Source: Candidatus Peregrinibacteria bacterium CG_4_10_14_0_2_um_filter_43_11
GTDB taxonomy: Bacteria > Patescibacteriota > Gracilibacteria > UM-FILTER-43-11
Length of the DNA stretch: 12,515 bases
Direction: 5' to 3'
Assembly (NCBI GenBank): GCA_002792495.1
Contig: PFOK01000100.1
Span: forward strand, 1,560 to 14,074
Part shown: positions 1 through 6,575 of the stretch, one piece after another
How positions within the stretch are numbered: the stretch's first letter is position 1
How the letters are laid out: each line of letters opens with the position of its first letter
Program-made: the position numbers and the translations under genes
The notes under the pieces: generated by a model
Seen by the model: the letters and a program-made list of their open reading frames with translations, nothing else
What the model was told of the DNA's origin: nothing
Databases searched by the model: none

Positions 1-1191
1 CCATTCTCCCTCTAAATTCAGGGTATTTGATGAGCTTTCGATGCTATCCAATTTCGCCTGACTTGCATCTATCCCTTCCGGAAATGACAAGACTATTTTT
101 TTAAGAGGTTCGTTAGTTGCCCCTGTTTTGAATTTAAAAGTCATCGTGTCCGGTTTGCCGGGGTCTTTTACCTTTAAAATCCGGTTATTTCCGCTGTCGG
201 CGATGTAAAGGTCAATTTGTGAGTCTTGTGGATTGATTGGGTTCGGGACGTTGATCACAAAAAGTCCGGTCGGAAAATTAAGGGCGCAGTATTTGGCGCT
301 CCCTTGGCAGGTGGTTTCACTCCCCATTCCGACAATCACTTCCGGCTCCGTATCTTCGTCTATATTTCCCAAATCGATTTTTTTGATTTTGTTGTCAAAA
401 CTATCGGCTACAAACAAAAATTCATGTCCACTATCCTTTTTTTTGTAATAGGCGAGGCCTGTGGGGAATTTCAGGTTTTTTGCCAATACCGTCATTGTTC
501 CACTTCCATCCACTTGCACCACACGGCCATTGCCCGCATCACTTATGAACAGGTTGGTGCCGTCCGTTTCCACATCCATTGGCTGATTTAATGTGTCGTC
601 CGAAATGATCGAGTTTCCGGGTGTACAATACGTTCCTCCTCCGCCAACACATGTCAGGATTTTATTTTGATCGGGAATGGCTATGTAGTAGTCATTTCCT
701 TTTTTGGTGAATCCGGCAAAGTTTTTGGGAATGCCGTTGACGGTACTTGCATTGCTTGCACAGTTGAGGATGGTGCCGCTTCCCGGATTGCCGCATTGCT
801 GTGAAATTCCTATCGACGCCACTTCACCAAAGGCGAACGCGTCTTTGAATACGAGGCGTGTTTTACCACCCACATTCGCCGTGCCGATGTAAGTGAAAGG
901 CAGTTGATTGGCTTTGGTTTTGTTTAAGGCGACAATATAGCTTTGGTTTACTGTAAAATTATTCAGTACACTTTGTAGCTCTAAAAATTTTTCCCGTACG
1001 ATGACGCCGGTGACAAATTGAGATTGATTTTCGGTCACTTGTTTTTGTGCCGAAAAAGTGTTTTTGAGTGTGCCGGAAAAAAACACGCTCATCCCCATCA
1101 TGATCAATGCCGCCATACCGGTTGCGATGATGAGTTCAACGAGTGAAAACCCGTTTTTTTTAACCTTTATTTTTTTTGGTAGTTTGATCAC
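1..1191 (-). CDS. Pseudopilin with NHL-repeat beta-propeller, partial (3' end off window)
   Basis: The open frame starts at a GTG (1191-1189) and runs 397 codons to the left edge without a stop. Residues 1-14 form a basic prepilin leader ending in Gly14. Phe15 begins the FSLVEL motif with the conserved Glu at +5 (Glu19), followed by about 22 hydrophobic residues. This is the class III signal of type IV pilins, cut by prepilin peptidase. Three NHL-type repeats follow, at about 201-228, 240-274 and 304-341, each with the pattern NxPxGL/D ... LFIADSxNNRIxKV. The exposed domain is therefore probably a propeller, which can bind protein or carbohydrate in other NHL proteins. Six cysteines (133, 144, 181, 189, 295, 302) suggest disulfides. 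It lies 64 bp downstream of another pseudopilin and is probably co-transcribed with it. The GTG was chosen because a stop lies 16 codons upstream and the leader length is typical. The pseudopilin part is secure; propeller completeness and ligand are unknown. Confidence 0.88.
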   Translation of the reverse strand, partial: MIKLPKKIKVKKNGFSLVELIIATGMAALIMMGMSVFFSGTLKNTFSAQKQVTENQSQFVTGVIVREKFLELQSVLNNFTVNQSYIVALNKTKANQLPFTYIGTANVGGKTRLVFKDAFAFGEVASIGISQQCGNPGSGTILNCASNASTVNGIPKNFAGFTKKGNDYYIAIPDQNKILTCVGGGGTYCTPGNSIISDDTLNQPMDVETDGTNLFISDAGNGRVVQVDGSGTMTVLAKNLKFPTGLAYYKKKDSGHEFLFVADSFDNKIKKIDLGNIDEDTEPEVIVGMGSETTCQGSAKYCALNFPTGLFVINVPNPINPQDSQIDLYIADSGNNRILKVKDPGKPDTMTFKFKTGATNEPLKKIVLSFPEGIDASQAKLDSIESSSNTLNLEGEW

Positions 1192-1255
1192 GGTTCGTCT
1201 GAAATTAGAAATTGGAAATTGGCACAAAAATATTTTTTATTGTTTACCGGTTGTT

Positions 1256-1717
1256 TTAGTAAATGACGCGTTTTACTTCCGCATGATGTGTGCCCATGTT
1301 GTCTTCCCAGTCGATTTGCGCGGTGACGCGATAGGCGCTTAGCGCAAGGGCATTGATCTTGATTACTCCTTCTTCTATTCCCAGGGGTTCTATTTTGAGT
1401 GTTCTTACAAAAAGATCATCCAGTGTTTCCGGAACATCACCCAGGCTGTAGGCATTCCCTGCGAAAGCGATGCTTTTTGTGCAACCTGCATCACAAAAAG
1501 TATCTTTTAATGTTTCCGCGATCGCTATGCCCTGATCGGCCCACAGGTAGGCCCGTGTTTCCGTATTCTGCGCGTTTCCCAGACTAAAATTGCCGGTTTC
1601 CAACTTGAGCACTCCAAAAACAATGACCACCAAAAAAACCATGGTGAACAGCACTTCCACGAGTGAAAATCCGCTGGTGATGATGTGTTTTTGTTTGGAG
1701 CTTGGCTTGTTCTTCAT
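1256..1717 (-). CDS. PilV/GspI-like type IV pseudopilin
   Basis: The protein has 153 residues from the ATG at 1717. Residues 1-16 form a basic leader ending in Ser-Gly. Phe17 starts FSLVEVLFTMVFL with Glu21 at the +5 position, and a hydrophobic helix runs to about residue 40. This is the prepilin peptidase recognition and N-methylation signature. The short periplasmic part contains a CDAGC pair that could form a tight disulfide. Length and the SGFSLVEVLFTM form resemble PilV/GspI minor pseudopilins, but the subtype is only a suggestion. An upstream in-frame TTG at 1750 overlaps the predicted -10 element, so the ATG is preferred although it lacks a Shine-Dalgarno site. It is the first gene of the leftward operon and precedes the pseudopilin-NHL gene. 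It lies divergent from pilB, so both arms probably serve one assembly machine. Confidence 0.87.
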   Translation of the reverse strand: MKNKPSSKQKHIITSGFSLVEVLFTMVFLVVIVFGVLKLETGNFSLGNAQNTETRAYLWADQGIAIAETLKDTFCDAGCTKSIAFAGNAYSLGDVPETLDDLFVRTLKIEPLGIEEGVIKINALALSAYRVTAQIDWEDNMGTHHAEVKRVIY

Positions 1718-1740
1718 TTTTTTGTTTTCGATTTGGTCTG

Positions 1741-1769
1741 ATTTTAGCAATTTTTGTTTGGGATGTCAC
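1741..1769 (-). promoter_or_regulatory. Promoter of the leftward pseudopilin operon
   Basis: On the minus strand GTGACA (1769-1764) is followed by a 17-bp spacer and TAAAAT (1746-1741). The spacer ends in TGC, giving an extended -10 (TG at 1749-1748). The predicted start of transcription near 1734 leaves a leader of about 17 nt before the ATG at 1717. This geometry supports that start codon over the TTG at 1750. Confidence 0.68.
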
Positions 1770-1791
1770 GCAGGCAGGTCAAATACTTTCC

Positions 1792-1837
1792 TGCCGAACC
1801 AGGACAGATCCTCAATTGAGCTGAGGAATGCTCCGGC
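1792..1837. repeat. 46-nt repeat, copy A
   Basis: This stretch matches 7146-7191 at 35 of 46 positions with no gaps, and most differences are transitions. The shared core includes GAACCAGGAC, CAAT, GAG and a final TCCGGC. The ends can pair (TGCCG with CGGCA, the last A being 1838) and an inner stem TCCTCA/TGAGGA (1809-1814 with 1822-1827) can form. A neighbouring GGCAGG/CCTGCC stem at about 1773-1795 overlaps the 5' end. Copy A lies upstream of the leftward promoter, so that promoter would not transcribe it. Whether it is a structured RNA, a protein-binding site or a mobile repeat cannot be decided from two copies. Confidence 0.6.
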
Positions 1838-1852
1838 ACGAGGATGCTTTCC

Positions 1853-1943
1853 TGTAAAAGTACCACCTCTGCACCCCTCCTATAAGGAGGGGTTTTTAAA
1901 ATACTCCCCCAATTAGGGGGAGCGCAGAGGGGGTACTTTTACA
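1853..1943. repeat. Nested palindromic element (MITE-like)
   Basis: Outer arms 1853-1872 and 1924-1943 are complementary over 20 bp with one mismatch. Inside are two perfect 7-bp hairpins with 5-nt loops: CCCCTCC/GGAGGGG (1874-1892, followed by T5) and CTCCCCC/GGGGGAG (1904-1922). The strand can therefore fold into a three-way junction. The element lies between the two divergent pil promoters and encodes nothing. The first inner hairpin plus T5 could terminate rightward transcription, but no gene feeds into it, so a mobile palindromic repeat is the better reading. Confidence 0.78.
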
Positions 1944-2014
1944 ATTGGAATATATATCGCAATGTCTGTTTTTTACTGCGTTGTTTATACTCCGTGGTCG
2001 CGCCGGAATAACCA

Positions 2015-2048
2015 TTGATTTTTTGGCTTAAATTTGCTATAATATAAT
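2015..2048 (+). promoter_or_regulatory. Promoter of the pilB operon
   Basis: TTGATT (2015-2020) is separated by 17 bp from TATAAT (2038-2043), which has an extended TGC before it. A second overlapping TATAAT lies at 2043-2048. Transcription would start near 2050-2055, giving a leader of about 20 nt before the ATG at 2073. The 15 bp TTGATTTTTTGGCTT starting at the -35 is repeated exactly in the promoter at 10349. Confidence 0.75.
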
Positions 2049-2072
2049 GATTATTTTAATGAATTGTTTGTT

Positions 2073-3299
2073 ATGTCTTTACTCGATGCTTTGCAAAAAA
2101 CCAGCGGTGTAGCCCTTGATCCTCAGGCGTTTGATGAAGATGCCATTCCGGGTTTGGTGGATGAAATTTTTACGACAGCACTTGAACAACGCGCGAGTGA
2201 TGTTCATTTTAAGCCAAAAGAGGAAGAATTTGAGGTCTATTTTCGTGTGGACGGGGCAATGATTCATCATAAAACTTTCGAGAAGATCTATCATCACCCC
2301 ATCATCGCCCGTATCAAAATTATTTCCGGGCTTAAAATCGATGAACATCGCTTGCCACAAGATGGTAAGAGTAATTTTGTGCTCAGCGAAGGAAATGAAG
2401 AGGTCGACTTGCGTGTTTCGATTCTTCCTACCAATCATGGTGAAAAAGTGGTCATTCGTCTTCTCCGAAAGAACCCTCACATGGTCACGTTGCGCGATCT
2501 GGGGATGCTCCCGAATATTCTTTTGAAAGTGGAAAAACATCTGAAAGACACTTACGGTATGATTTTGACGGTGGGGCCTACCGGTAGTGGTAAATCCACC
2601 TCGCTTTTTTCGATGGTTTCCACTTTTGACGCGGAGGAATATAACATTTCCACCCTGGAAGATCCTATTGAGTACAAAATCAATAACGTGACTCAGAGTC
2701 AGATCAATGTGGATATCGGTTTTGATTTTCCGGATGGATTGCGTACCTTGGTTCGTCAGGATCCGGACATCATCATGGTGGGGGAAATTCGTGATCAAAA
2801 AACCGCTTCTCTTGCTATCGAGTCGGCGTTGACCGGGCATTTGGTTTTTTCCACACTCCATACCAATTCCGCCGTAGGCACCATTCAGCGCCTGCTCAAT
2901 ATGAAAATCGACCGCTTTCTGATCACGGACGCGGTAAAACTGATTATTTCTCAGCGTTTGGCTCGTAAATTGTGCAATAACTGTCGTCAGGCTCAGCCGG
3001 TTCCCAAAAAATATTACGAATTGTTCAAAGAGGGGGGGATCGATCCCGCGAACGCTTTCATTTACGAAGCGAAGGGGTGTGAGGCTTGTCACAATATCGG
3101 TTATAGCGGACGTATCGGTCTTTTTGAAGTTCTTGAGATGTCTCCGGCGATTGAGGAGATGATCATTAGTGACGCTTCCGCCGCCATGATCGAAAAACAG
3201 GCCGTGAATGAAGGTATGATTTTGCTTCGTAAGGACGCTCTTTTTAAGGTGGCAACGGGCGATATCTCCATTCAGGAGGCTTTGCGCATGATGTCATAA
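2073..3299 (+). CDS. pilB: Type IV pilus assembly / type II secretion ATPase (PilB/GspE family)
   Basis: This cytoplasmic hexameric ATPase is the motor for pilin polymerisation. The 408 residues show ASDVHFKP (41-48, N2 domain), Walker A GPTGSGKST (168-176), Asp box EDPIEY (196-201), Walker B DPDIIMVGEIRD (230-241, catalytic Glu238) and His box TGHLVFSTLHTN (254-265). Paired cysteines Cys301/Cys304 and Cys336/Cys339 form the zinc site of the GspE/PilB branch, next to GYSGRIGLFEVLE. The cysteines argue for an assembly ATPase rather than PilT. It is about 150 residues shorter than typical PilB because the N-terminal MshEN-type N1 domain is missing. The ATG at 2073 fits the promoter; a TTG at 2064 adds only three residues. 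No Shine-Dalgarno site is seen. A pseudopilin and the platform gene follow on the same strand. Confidence 0.95.
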   Translation: MSLLDALQKTSGVALDPQAFDEDAIPGLVDEIFTTALEQRASDVHFKPKEEEFEVYFRVDGAMIHHKTFEKIYHHPIIARIKIISGLKIDEHRLPQDGKSNFVLSEGNEEVDLRVSILPTNHGEKVVIRLLRKNPHMVTLRDLGMLPNILLKVEKHLKDTYGMILTVGPTGSGKSTSLFSMVSTFDAEEYNISTLEDPIEYKINNVTQSQINVDIGFDFPDGLRTLVRQDPDIIMVGEIRDQKTASLAIESALTGHLVFSTLHTNSAVGTIQRLLNMKIDRFLITDAVKLIISQRLARKLCNNCRQAQPVPKKYYELFKEGGIDPANAFIYEAKGCEACHNIGYSGRIGLFEVLEMSPAIEEMIISDASAAMIEKQAVNEGMILLRKDALFKVATGDISIQEALRMMS

Positions 3300-3420
3300 A
3301 TAATTTGAATCGAGTTTTTATATCTCCTTTGCCTCTGAAATTATTGCCATTTCTGAAAAATCCGAATGGATTTGTAAGAACCATCCTCCATCGCAAATTT
3401 TACATCTAAACTTTTGACAT
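3300..3420 (+). other. 121-bp gap between pilB and pseudopilin gene
   Basis: No gene is seen here. A perfect 6-bp hairpin AAATCC/GGATTT with a 4-nt loop lies at 3358-3373, but only TTTG follows it, so it is a weak terminator on the plus strand. No convincing promoter precedes the next gene. Partial read-through from pilB is the simplest view. Confidence 0.4.
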
Positions 3421-4110
3421 TTGACCCCCGGTAATCGCAAATCATCCGGCTTCAGCTTGATTGAACTCATCGTTGTGGTGGGCATTATCGCTATTTTCAG
3501 TGCCTCTTCTTTTGTGGGGTTTGCTCTTTTTGGTGAAAACATGCGTGCCAAAGAGGTTTCGGGAGTGATCAGTGATTTGGTCAAACGATCGGAACTCGAA
3601 GTACTTCGAGGTGATTATCAGGCGATCAAGATTCATTTTTTGGAAAACTATCTTGTGTTGGAAAAAACACCCGCTTCCGCTGATCTTTCCCTCGATTTAT
3701 CCGGCACTTGCACGTTGGATTCCGCTGAGGGGTATAATCTCGATACTACTGATTCCGGAACCTTACTCAAAAAAGATGAATCCGGACGGTTGATTGAAGT
3801 CACTACACTTCCCGCTTTTCCTTCTTTGTGTGTGAATTTTGAAGGTTCGCGCGAATCGGATTGGGCCTATCAGCTCACTGGCGGGGATCAGGTTTCCCCG
3901 ATTCTCCAGTTTAGCCATTTCAACATCAATCGTGATCATCTTAACACCTTATTTTCTTTGGATTTAAATGGAAAGACCGTTGATTTAACAATAGAGGCTC
4001 CTTATGCCAAAAGAAGTCTTTACATCGATGACGTTTTGTCGGCCGATTCCGTTACTTTGCCCGTCAAAAAGAACGGTGAAGCATCGGGAGAAACCCTCAT
4101 TATTCAATAA
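3421..4110 (+). CDS. FimT/GspH-like type IV pseudopilin
   Basis: The protein has 229 residues. The leader is ten residues (TPGNRKSSG after the initiator), cut after Gly10. Phe11 starts FSLIELIVVVGIIAIF with Glu15 at +5, the pilin methylation and assembly motif. After the helix, the region at about 40-75 with RSELEVLRGDYQAIKIHF resembles GspH/FimT minor pseudopilins, which sit at the pilus or pseudopilus tip. The start is a TTG at 3421. A TGA lies two codons upstream in frame and no ATG is available before the leader, so the non-ATG start is well determined. There is no clear Shine-Dalgarno site. It lies between pilB and pilC, with 8 bp before the pilC ATG, so it is part of that operon. Confidence 0.87.
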   Translation: MTPGNRKSSGFSLIELIVVVGIIAIFSASSFVGFALFGENMRAKEVSGVISDLVKRSELEVLRGDYQAIKIHFLENYLVLEKTPASADLSLDLSGTCTLDSAEGYNLDTTDSGTLLKKDESGRLIEVTTLPAFPSLCVNFEGSRESDWAYQLTGGDQVSPILQFSHFNINRDHLNTLFSLDLNGKTVDLTIEAPYAKRSLYIDDVLSADSVTLPVKKNGEASGETLIIQ

Positions 4111-4118
4111 TTTATTTT

Positions 4119-5435
4119 ATGGCCGGAATTTTTGGTAAATGTCGGGATATGCTTTATGACTTTCGTCTGGATACGGAATTATTTTTTGACAAAATTTTTA
4201 AACGACACCCTAAAAAACAACCCCCTCTTATTTATACTCCCTCCGCTGTTCCCGTTCCTTCTCCTGCCACTAATTCCGCTCCACCCTCCTTGGATAGTTC
4301 GCAGAATAGCCCTAAAGCAGATAAAAAAGAGGGGCGTCCCGCTTTATCATTCGGCTTAAGAATGCTTCGACTTTCTTCCAAAGATCGCCTGTTTTTCTTT
4401 GATCAGATGGCAACATTGATCAGTTCAGGAGTGACGTTGATCGATTCCCTGAATTTGGTTCGCGCTCAATCCCGGAATCAAACGGTCAAAAAGCTTTATG
4501 CTGAAATGATCCATCACATCAATGCCGGTATGGGGCTCGCGGAAGCGATGGGACTTTTCCCCCATATTTTCCCTTCCATGCAGGCGGCTCTGATTGAAGC
4601 CGGTGAGAAAAGTGGAAATTTAAAAGTGGTACTCACGGAAATCGTTCAGGAAATGGACGACCATCAGGATTTTTTGCGCAAGGTCACGGGGGCCATGTTT
4701 TATCCCCTTATCCTTATCATTCTTGCCGTCACTCTGGTTGTCGGCATGATGGTGTTTGTGATCCCCCGCGTGGCCATGATGTATGAGCAGGCTCGCGTTC
4801 AATTGCCCGCCATTACGCAAATGGTCATCAATATCAGCGGGTTTCTTCGCGATCAATGGCCGTTGCTTCTTGCTTCTATCGGGGGTGCTATTTTTTCCCT
4901 GTTTTTCATCATCACCAAAACCCGTTTCGGAAAGCTTTCGATGGAGAATTTTGTGAGCATCATCCCCATGTTCGGCAAAATTTCCAAAGAAAAAAACCTG
5001 ATGATCATCGCTTCCAATATGGGAATGCTTTTAAGGAGCGGTGTTCTCATCAGCGACGCGTTTCAGATCACCGAAAAAACGGTCGGGAATTTTCATTATC
5101 AACGTGCTCTGGGACAAATTTACCATGGGGTGATCATGGGGCGTACTGTGAGTGAAATGATGGGTCTTAAAGACATTGAAAGCAAAAGTTTTAAAGAGGA
5201 TAAACTCTTTCCACTTCAATTCGCTCAGCTCATTCATATCGGGGAAACCACGGGTACGATGGATGAAATGCTTTTTAAATTGCGTCAAAATTATCACAAA
5301 AGCATCAACTACAAACTCAAAAATATCTCCACTGTGGTTGAGCCGATGATGATCATGATTGTCGCGCTTTTGGTGGGTACTATACTGCTTGCTGTGATGA
5401 TGCCGTTCTTTTATATCGGAACGACTATTAACTAG
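4119..5435 (+). CDS. pilC: Type IV pilus inner-membrane platform protein (PilC/GspF family)
   Basis: The 438-residue polytopic protein couples the PilB motor to pilin subunits in the inner membrane. Two GspF domains are visible. The first (about 88-215) has QMATLISSGVTLIDSL and LIEAGEKSGNL, ending in membrane segment 190-216. The second (about 290-434) has ASNMGMLLRSGVLISDA and LIHIGETTGTMDEML, ending in 406-432. A further membrane segment is at 247-266. The paired 'L..SGV....' and 'GE..G.....' motifs are the family signature. Residues 33-66 form a Pro/Ser-rich linker after a short amphipathic N-terminus, longer than in standard PilC. Start spacing of 8 bp after the pseudopilin indicates one operon. 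The stop TAG (5433-5435) is shared with the IS630 left end, and the protein is not truncated. Confidence 0.95.
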   Translation: MAGIFGKCRDMLYDFRLDTELFFDKIFKRHPKKQPPLIYTPSAVPVPSPATNSAPPSLDSSQNSPKADKKEGRPALSFGLRMLRLSSKDRLFFFDQMATLISSGVTLIDSLNLVRAQSRNQTVKKLYAEMIHHINAGMGLAEAMGLFPHIFPSMQAALIEAGEKSGNLKVVLTEIVQEMDDHQDFLRKVTGAMFYPLILIILAVTLVVGMMVFVIPRVAMMYEQARVQLPAITQMVINISGFLRDQWPLLLASIGGAIFSLFFIITKTRFGKLSMENFVSIIPMFGKISKEKNLMIIASNMGMLLRSGVLISDAFQITEKTVGNFHYQRALGQIYHGVIMGRTVSEMMGLKDIESKSFKEDKLFPLQFAQLIHIGETTGTMDEMLFKLRQNYHKSINYKLKNISTVVEPMMIMIVALLVGTILLAVMMPFFYIGTTIN

Positions 5436-5468
5436 TACCTCTTCCAATAAATAATTTCACGTGATAAA

Positions 5469-5490
5469 GTTAGGAGCGTTAGCTCCTAAC
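5469..5490. repeat. Hairpin upstream of the transposase gene
   Basis: GTTAGGAGC (5469-5477) and GCTCCTAAC (5482-5490) form a perfect 9-bp stem with a GTTA loop, ending 9 nt before the ATG at 5500. The stem buries the only purine-rich AGGAG in the leader. No T-tract follows, so it is not a typical terminator. It could reduce transposase translation from pil read-through mRNA. Confidence 0.65.
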
Positions 5491-5499
5491 CTAAAAACC

Positions 5500-5949
5500 A
5501 TGAAAAAACATACTATCAAATTGTCTAAGAAGGAAAAAAAGAGTCTCAGGGGAATATTACATACGGGAAGTCGTCCTGCCTCAGTAAGAAACCGAGCGCA
5601 AGTGCTTTTTTTTAGTGATAAAGGGATAATAGACGAGACAATATCTGATATGCTGGGAATAACAGTCAGAGCCATTTGCAATATTCGAAGAAATTACTGC
5701 GAAAAAGGCTTAGATAAGTGTATTTTTGGAGAAAAGCGCTCAGGAAGACCTCGGGAAATAAGTACCACTGATGAAACCGAGTTAGTGGCATTAGCATGCT
5801 CTGCACCTCCTGAAGGAAGAGCCAGATGGACACTGGATCTTCTCAAAAAGAATACGGAGAAAAAAATAGGAAAATCCTCTATCCATCTCTTGTTAAAAAA
5901 AACGGGAGTAAACCTTGGCAGCAAAAAATGTGGTGTGTCGGAAAACTGA
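5500..5949 (+). CDS. IS630 transposase, first frame (helix-turn-helix part)
   Basis: This frame encodes the N-terminal DNA-binding half of an IS630 transposase. It has a homeodomain-like region with RNRAQVLFFSDKG and DMLGITVRAICNIRRNY (about residues 28-65), then GRPREIS and the winged part ending in SIHLLLKK. After the A8 tract (5895-5902) the zero frame diverges from the family and stops at 5949 (TGA). The conserved continuation is in the -1 frame. The ATG at 5500 was chosen because an upstream GTG at 5461 lies in the inverted repeat and would include the hairpin. On its own it would make a 149-residue product able to bind the ends but not to cut. Confidence 0.82.
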   Translation: MKKHTIKLSKKEKKSLRGILHTGSRPASVRNRAQVLFFSDKGIIDETISDMLGITVRAICNIRRNYCEKGLDKCIFGEKRSGRPREISTTDETELVALACSAPPEGRARWTLDLLKKNTEKKIGKSSIHLLLKKTGVNLGSKKCGVSEN

Positions 5950-6575
5950 ATACCGAATACCGAGAAAGAATGTATGCACTCATAGAACTCTATCACAAGC
6001 CATATAATCCAAGACAACCCGTCGTTTGTTTTGATGAGAAAAGCAAGCAGCTCCTCAGCAGTTCACGGCCTTCGATAGAGGGAAAAGTAAAAAAAGTCGA
6101 TTACGAGTACATGAGGCACGGTACAAGAAATATTTTTCTTTCTGTTGAACCACTAGCCGGCAAGCGTAAAGTCAAAGTTACTAAAACTCGAAAAAAGCCT
6201 GATTTTGCACACTATATCAAGGATTTAATTGATGAAGATTATACAGAAGCAGACCAGATTCACATGGTTCTGGATAATCTCAATACACATTTTGCAAAGT
6301 CTTTTTATGAAACATTTGGTACCGAAGAGGCAGAAAGAATTTTATCAAAGATACAATTTCATTACACACCAAAACATGCCAGTTGGCTGAACATGGCGGA
6401 AATCGAGATTGGCATTATGGATAGACAGTGTCTGAACCGAAGAATCCCCTCAGAAAAACTGCTTAAATCCGAGCTTCTTGCATGGCAGAACAATCGAAAC
6501 CTTGCTGAGACGAAAATCGTTTGGAAATTCTCAAGGCAAGACGCTGACGACAAGCTCTCCCGCCACTATACATGA
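5826..6575 (+). CDS. IS630 transposase, second frame (DDE catalytic part)
   Basis: This frame carries the catalytic core. The first Asp is in VVCFDEKSKQLL, the second in MVLDNLNTH, and the acidic third residue lies in HYTPKHASWLNMAEIEIG, the usual IS630/Tc1 layout. Family-like sequence begins only at NGSKPWQQKMWCV (from 5901). The ATG at 5826 lies upstream in unrelated out-of-frame sequence, so this half is probably made by -1 slippage at the A8 run. Joining the first frame up to 5901 with this one gives a protein of about 358 residues, the normal length for the family. An indel or base-calling error in the A8 run would look the same. Confidence 0.82.
   Translation: MDTGSSQKEYGEKNRKILYPSLVKKNGSKPWQQKMWCVGKLNTEYRERMYALIELYHKPYNPRQPVVCFDEKSKQLLSSSRPSIEGKVKKVDYEYMRHGTRNIFLSVEPLAGKRKVKVTKTRKKPDFAHYIKDLIDEDYTEADQIHMVLDNLNTHFAKSFYETFGTEEAERILSKIQFHYTPKHASWLNMAEIEIGIMDRQCLNRRIPSEKLLKSELLAWQNNRNLAETKIVWKFSRQDADDKLSRHYT

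Noticed and set aside
1718..1750. TTG at 1750 as start of the PilV-like gene
   Set aside because: The TTG lies in the predicted extended -10 element, upstream of the likely transcription start; the ATG at 1717 gives a normal leader.
1771..1850. SRP RNA, RNase P RNA or a known riboswitch
   Set aside because: Some stems and a GGCAGGAAAG stretch on the minus strand looked suggestive, but none of the conserved cores of these RNAs is present, and the region is upstream of the mapped-by-eye promoter.
1874..1897. Simple intrinsic terminator (hairpin plus T5)
   Set aside because: No rightward gene ends here, and the hairpin is one part of a larger symmetric palindrome, so a repeat element is the better call.
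2079..3092. Long minus-strand open frame opposite pilB (337 codons)
   Set aside because: It is antisense to a gene with all ATPase motifs intact, and its translation is not protein-like. It is a shadow of pilB codon usage.
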